From NCBI GenBank assembly GCA_002861585.1, contig PJQJ01000002.1:27189-34761 (forward strand): a DNA stretch of 7,573 nt, in the 5' to 3' direction. The stretch comes from Candidatus Saccharimonadota bacterium. Lineage in GTDB: Bacteria; Patescibacteriota; Saccharimonadia; Saccharimonadales; Saccharimonadaceae. A model generated the notes under the pieces. It did no database searches and had not been told where the DNA came from. It saw only the letters and a list, made by a program, of their open reading frames with translations. The position numbers were made by a program, and so were the translations under genes. Below are positions 4,882 to 7,573 of the stretch, one piece after another. The number at the start of each line of letters is the position of its first letter. Position 1 is the stretch's first letter.

Positions 4882-7170
4882 CTAGATAAGTGGAATGATC
4901 CCAGGGGTTCTGCCACTGCCTGAGCCGCTACCGTTACCGCCGCCATTTCCTGATCCTGAATTTTGCTGAGGCTGTGTTGGGGCGGGCGGTGTCGTTGGAG
5001 TCGTTGGAGCGGTCGGTTCGGTAAGGGTGTCCTCTTCCTGGTCGTCCTGATCCTCCTGGTCCTCTTGATTAGGCAGTCGCTCTCCTCCTCGTCGAGGAGT
5101 TGGGGTTGGTGTTGGGGTTGGTGTGCGCTCTTCTTTTTTCTCTTCTGGCTTCTCCTCTTTCTTTGGAGCTTCACAGCGACCAGACGGAGCAGTACCCGTA
5201 ATAAAGAATTCATTATAGACACCATCAAACATCTGATTTGCACGAAGACCGTTCGAGCGGCAGATCATAGCCCTCTCGACACCACTTGGCTGTCGAAACT
5301 CTTCATTTGGCATATCGGCTAAAATGCGCTGCATAGTACCGCGCCAAATTGGACCAGCAAACCCTGAACCACCACCAGACATAACAGTATTATCATTATT
5401 ACCCACCCAAACACCTACCGTGAGGCCAGGTGTATAACCGATTGTCCAAGCATCTTTATTCTCATCGGTTGTACCAGTTTTAACGGCAACATCTTTACCG
5501 GCGATATTGAGGGCGCTACCGAAGGTAGGTGCACGGGCCGCATTGTCAGACAAGATGTCAGATATCAGGAATGACGCTTGCTCACTCTGTACCCGTTTTG
5601 ATGAAGAGTCAGACGTAAATATTGTTTGATCATACTTATTCTTAATGTCGAGGATCATGACAGGATCAAATTGATTACCAGCATTTGCAAAAGCCGCATA
5701 TGCGTTAGTCATATCAAGTAATCGTGCTTCACCCGATCCCAGGGCAAGTGGTAAACCATAGTCACGATCGTCTTTGATAGTCTCGATGCCCATGCGCTGT
5801 GCGACATCGATAGATTCATCAACACCTAATTCTTCCATGACATCCACAGAAGGAATATTTAGTGATTGGCCAAGAGCGTTGCGAATCGTAATGTCGCCAC
5901 GGTAACGAAAGTCATAGTTTTCAGGTTTATAAGAACCATATGATTTTGACTTATCCTCCATAATAGTTGCAGGAGTAATCAGACGCTGGGCAAGGGCCTC
6001 TGTGTAGTAGATTGGCTTGAAGCTTGAGCCGGGCTGTCGAGGGGTGATAGCCATGTTAACCTTACCGAAGTCTGGATCATTGAAATCGGCACTACCAATA
6101 AGGGCTTTAAGCTGGCCGGTTTTAGGGTCAATTGCAACAAGGCTTGCATTCGAGCCGCCAGCGCGTCGGTTGGCCGGCATACGATCAGCCATTGCCTGTT
6201 CGGCTTTCGCCTGCCAATCAAGATTCAAGCTGGTTGTGACCTTATAGCCAGAACGAGCAACTCGCTCTTCACCGTATCGTTCGTTCAGCTCGCTAATAAC
6301 CATCTGAACAAAATGAGGTGCCTTAGTATCAGTCTGCTCAGCAGGGGCATACGCAAGCTCCACTGCTTCTGTTGCCTTCTTTTCGGCTTCAGTAATAGAA
6401 CCCTCCTCAACCATTCGCTTCAAAACGACGCCCTGGCGCTCTTTCGCAAGCTCTGGATCACCAGAAATTGGCGAATAGGCACTTGGCGCTGGCAGAACAC
6501 CGATAAGCATCGCGCTCTCCGCAAGCGTCAGTTCGGACGTGGTCTTATTAAAGTACGTCTTCGCCGCCTCTTCTATACCAAAGGCATTCTCTCCGTAATA
6601 GACGGAGTTTAGGTACATCTCTAAAATTTTATCTTTGTCGTACTGACGATCGACAGCAATGGAAATAGATAGTTCTTGATACTTACGCAGGAAGCTTTTT
6701 TCGTTTGAAAGCAGTGTATTCTTCACTAGCTGCTGGGTTAGCGTTGAACCACCGTAGCGAGTCGCATCACGGTTAAGAATATTACTGTAGAGTGCACCCA
6801 AAATACCCCTAATCGAGAATCCATTGTGCTCGTAGAAGTTTTTGTCCTCACTTGCAATAACCGCTTTTTCCAAGTGGTCAGGAATTTCACTAAGGGGAAT
6901 GTTTTTAACCGTCTTCGATCGTCCTGAGCTGTAGATCTCTTGCCCATTTTGATCAACCAACACAATACCAGTGTTATTACGGTTCATGAGTCGTTCTGGG
7001 TCAGCAATATCACGTGCAAAATAGGCGTAGGTTGCCAGCGGCAGAACAACGCCAATAATAAATGATGGTATGAGAATAATCGCCAGTTTCTGCTTGATAG
7101 TTAAACCGGCGAATTTGCGCCAAAAAGAACGCAACCAAAAAATCGGATTAAAATGTCGAATCGCTTTCAT
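4882..7170 (-). CDS. Class A penicillin-binding protein, bifunctional transglycosylase/transpeptidase (762 aa)
   Basis: The enzyme polymerises glycan strands from lipid II and cross-links peptides outside the membrane. After a short basic cytoplasmic part, one membrane segment spans about 29-51. The GT51 domain shows the catalytic ASEDKNFYEHNG (Glu108), GGSTLTQQ (140-147) and KILEMYLN (181-188). The transpeptidase has SSFK (nucleophile Ser382, Lys385), SLN (436-438) and KTGT (564-567). Two Cys (637 and 666) bracket a short region after that domain and could pair. A tail from about 667 is low-complexity: Lys/Glu-rich, TP repeats (683-692), acidic Gln/Asp (702-714), Pro/Thr-rich, then Gly/Ser/Asn-rich, ending in hydrophobic PGIIPLI. 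The ATG at 7170 follows a weak purine-rich GGGGAAGAG; an in-frame GTG at 7185 would add five residues. The stop is eight bases from that of the convergent protease gene. Confidence 0.95.
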   Translation of the reverse strand: MKAIRHFNPIFWLRSFWRKFAGLTIKQKLAIILIPSFIIGVVLPLATYAYFARDIADPERLMNRNNTGIVLVDQNGQEIYSSGRSKTVKNIPLSEIPDHLEKAVIASEDKNFYEHNGFSIRGILGALYSNILNRDATRYGGSTLTQQLVKNTLLSNEKSFLRKYQELSISIAVDRQYDKDKILEMYLNSVYYGENAFGIEEAAKTYFNKTTSELTLAESAMLIGVLPAPSAYSPISGDPELAKERQGVVLKRMVEEGSITEAEKKATEAVELAYAPAEQTDTKAPHFVQMVISELNERYGEERVARSGYKVTTSLNLDWQAKAEQAMADRMPANRRAGGSNASLVAIDPKTGQLKALIGSADFNDPDFGKVNMAITPRQPGSSFKPIYYTEALAQRLITPATIMEDKSKSYGSYKPENYDFRYRGDITIRNALGQSLNIPSVDVMEELGVDESIDVAQRMGIETIKDDRDYGLPLALGSGEARLLDMTNAYAAFANAGNQFDPVMILDIKNKYDQTIFTSDSSSKRVQSEQASFLISDILSDNAARAPTFGSALNIAGKDVAVKTGTTDENKDAWTIGYTPGLTVGVWVGNNDNTVMSGGGSGFAGPIWRGTMQRILADMPNEEFRQPSGVERAMICRSNGLRANQMFDGVYNEFFITGTAPSGRCEAPKKEEKPEEKKEERTPTPTPTPTPRRGGERLPNQEDQEDQDDQEEDTLTEPTAPTTPTTPPAPTQPQQNSGSGNGGGNGSGSGSGRTPGIIPLI
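4898..5170 (-). repeat. Low-complexity DNA encoding the disordered tail of the penicillin-binding protein
   Basis: This stretch is strongly strand-biased, with G and T on the plus strand and short imperfect reiterations such as GGGGTTGGTGTTGGGGTTGG near 5101-5120 (the TP repeats) and tandem GTC/GGTCCT-like units near 5040-5065 (the acidic segment). It is coding sequence, but its repeat character makes it prone to length variation and to spurious open frames on the opposite strand. Confidence 0.6.
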
Positions 7171-7299
7171 AAGTCTCTTCCCCACCGGCTATTAATACTA
7201 GAATCAGGACCAAAATCCCTTGTCACTGGTTACTATAATACAATAATTCATTAGATAAGTCTATGAATTATCAGCTACAAAATTGCATTAAATCAGCAT
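7171..7299. other. Intergenic region between the GuaB1-type gene and the penicillin-binding protein gene
   Basis: This AT-rich spacer separates two genes on the minus strand. Reading toward the penicillin-binding protein, TATAGT (7237-7232) and TAGTAT (7200-7195) are possible -10 elements without good -35 partners. GTGACA (7226-7221) is a fair -35 but lies 20 bases from TAGTAT. I see no GC-rich terminator for the upstream gene, so some read-through is possible. Confidence 0.35.
7243..7271. repeat. AT-rich inverted repeat in the intergenic region
   Basis: ATAATTCAT (7243-7251) and ATGAATTAT (7263-7271) are perfect 9-bp inverted copies. Inside them AGA/TCT can pair around a four-base loop with one bulged base. 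No T run follows on the minus strand, so it is a poor terminator; an operator near the promoter of the downstream gene is equally possible. Confidence 0.5.
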
Positions 7300-7573
7300 T
7301 TACCAGCTGGTCGCACGCGGTGCGCCTTCTTGATATCCTGCAGCAGATTGGATACCAATAACGGCATTCTTATGCAGCTCTTCTAGGCTTCGAGCACCTT
7401 CGTACGTACAGGCACTTCTCACCCCAGCAATAATATGATCAACAATATCTTCAACACCCGGCATATCAGGATTAATGAACATTCGGGAGGTGCTGATTCC
7501 CTCTTCGAATAGCTCCTTTCGAGCGAGATCAAATGCCGCCTCACCACTGCTGCGGCCCTTTACGGCACGACGT
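7300..7573 (-). CDS. guaB1: GuaB1-type IMP dehydrogenase/GMP reductase family enzyme, C-terminal 90 residues (5' end beyond window)
   Basis: The frame is open from the right edge to the TAA at 7302-7300. It includes the barrel end FEEGIS, PGVEDIVDHIIAGVRSACTY, the helix segment ARSLEELH, and the terminal VIGIQSAAGYQEGAP. These match what I know of the actinobacterial GuaB1 branch, where the C-terminus reads like FEEGISTSRM...GVRSxCTY...VGVQSAAGxxEG. The usual GuaB ending (GLRAGMGYCG...) is different. A mycobacterial GuaB1 is reported to be a GMP reductase with a CBS domain, converting GMP to IMP with NADPH in purine salvage. The catalytic Cys and any CBS domain lie outside the window, so the reaction here is inferred. 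The protein would be cytosolic. There is no strong terminator before the penicillin-binding protein gene on the same strand. Confidence 0.85.
   Translation of the reverse strand, partial: RRAVKGRSSGEAAFDLARKELFEEGISTSRMFINPDMPGVEDIVDHIIAGVRSACTYEGARSLEELHKNAVIGIQSAAGYQEGAPRATSW

Noticed and set aside
4963..5322. 119-residue plus-strand open frame over the penicillin-binding protein tail
   Set aside because: Its Trp/Arg/Leu-rich content is the antisense reading of low-complexity Pro/Thr/Glu/Asp codons, and it has no ribosome-binding site.
7171..7185. GTG at 7185 as start of the penicillin-binding protein
   Set aside because: The ATG at 7170 has a purine-rich stretch before it. The GTG lacks a ribosome-binding site, although a -10-like TAGTAT nine bases upstream keeps it possible.
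1..7573. Alternative genetic code with TGA as sense, known in some patescibacteria
   Set aside because: The helicase, protease and penicillin-binding protein frames contain no in-frame TGA, so there is no sign of recoding. The lack of TGA stops among seven genes is too small a sample to mean anything.

Overview
The window reads as bacterial chromosome from a small-genome lineage, most likely a member of the Patescibacteria (CPR), with Saccharibacteria as my best guess. The reasons are indirect: a moderate GC content, a bacterial PIF1-type helicase next to very small orphan genes, a class A penicillin-binding protein with a long low-complexity C-terminal tail, a secreted subtilase, and a GuaB1-type purine enzyme of the kind best known from actinobacteria. 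The long reading frames contain no in-frame TGA, so TGA is not recoded here. All seven visible stop codons are TAA or TAG.

Layout, left to right. Positions 1-1304 (minus) hold the N-terminal 434 residues of a PIF1/RecD-like superfamily 1B helicase that runs off the left edge. Just upstream of it, 1369-1572 (minus) encodes a 67-residue heptad-rich protein. A divergent intergenic region (1573-1740) leads to a Gre-family transcription elongation factor (about 1741-2244, plus). Two terminator hairpins (2268-2302 and 2335-2364) separate it from a convergent small membrane protein (2396-2686, minus). A second divergent region (2687-2841) leads to a 53-residue orphan protein (2842-3003, plus) with a near-perfect Shine-Dalgarno sequence and a strong terminator. 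An extended -10 promoter directly after this terminator drives a 596-residue secreted subtilisin-like protease (3083-4873, plus). Its stop codon lies 8 bp from the stop of a convergent class A penicillin-binding protein (4882-7170, minus). The right edge carries the C-terminal 90 residues of a GuaB1-type IMP dehydrogenase/GMP reductase family enzyme (7300-7573, minus).

The genes do not form one operon or an evident single pathway. The protease and the penicillin-binding protein both act outside the membrane, and the small single-pass protein may join them there, so 2396-7170 has an envelope flavour. The helicase and Gre factor are information-processing genes. The most interesting signals are the initiation architecture (two genes that look leaderless, each with its -10 element fused to a terminator hairpin, beside genes with strong Shine-Dalgarno sites), a duplicated Cys/Asp module inserted between the catalytic Asp and His of the protease, an 11-residue repeat in the small membrane protein, a Gre factor with an altered active tip, and an inverted repeat around the promoter and ribosome-binding site of the 67-residue gene. 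I found no CRISPR array, insertion sequence, tRNA, rRNA or recognisable defence system.
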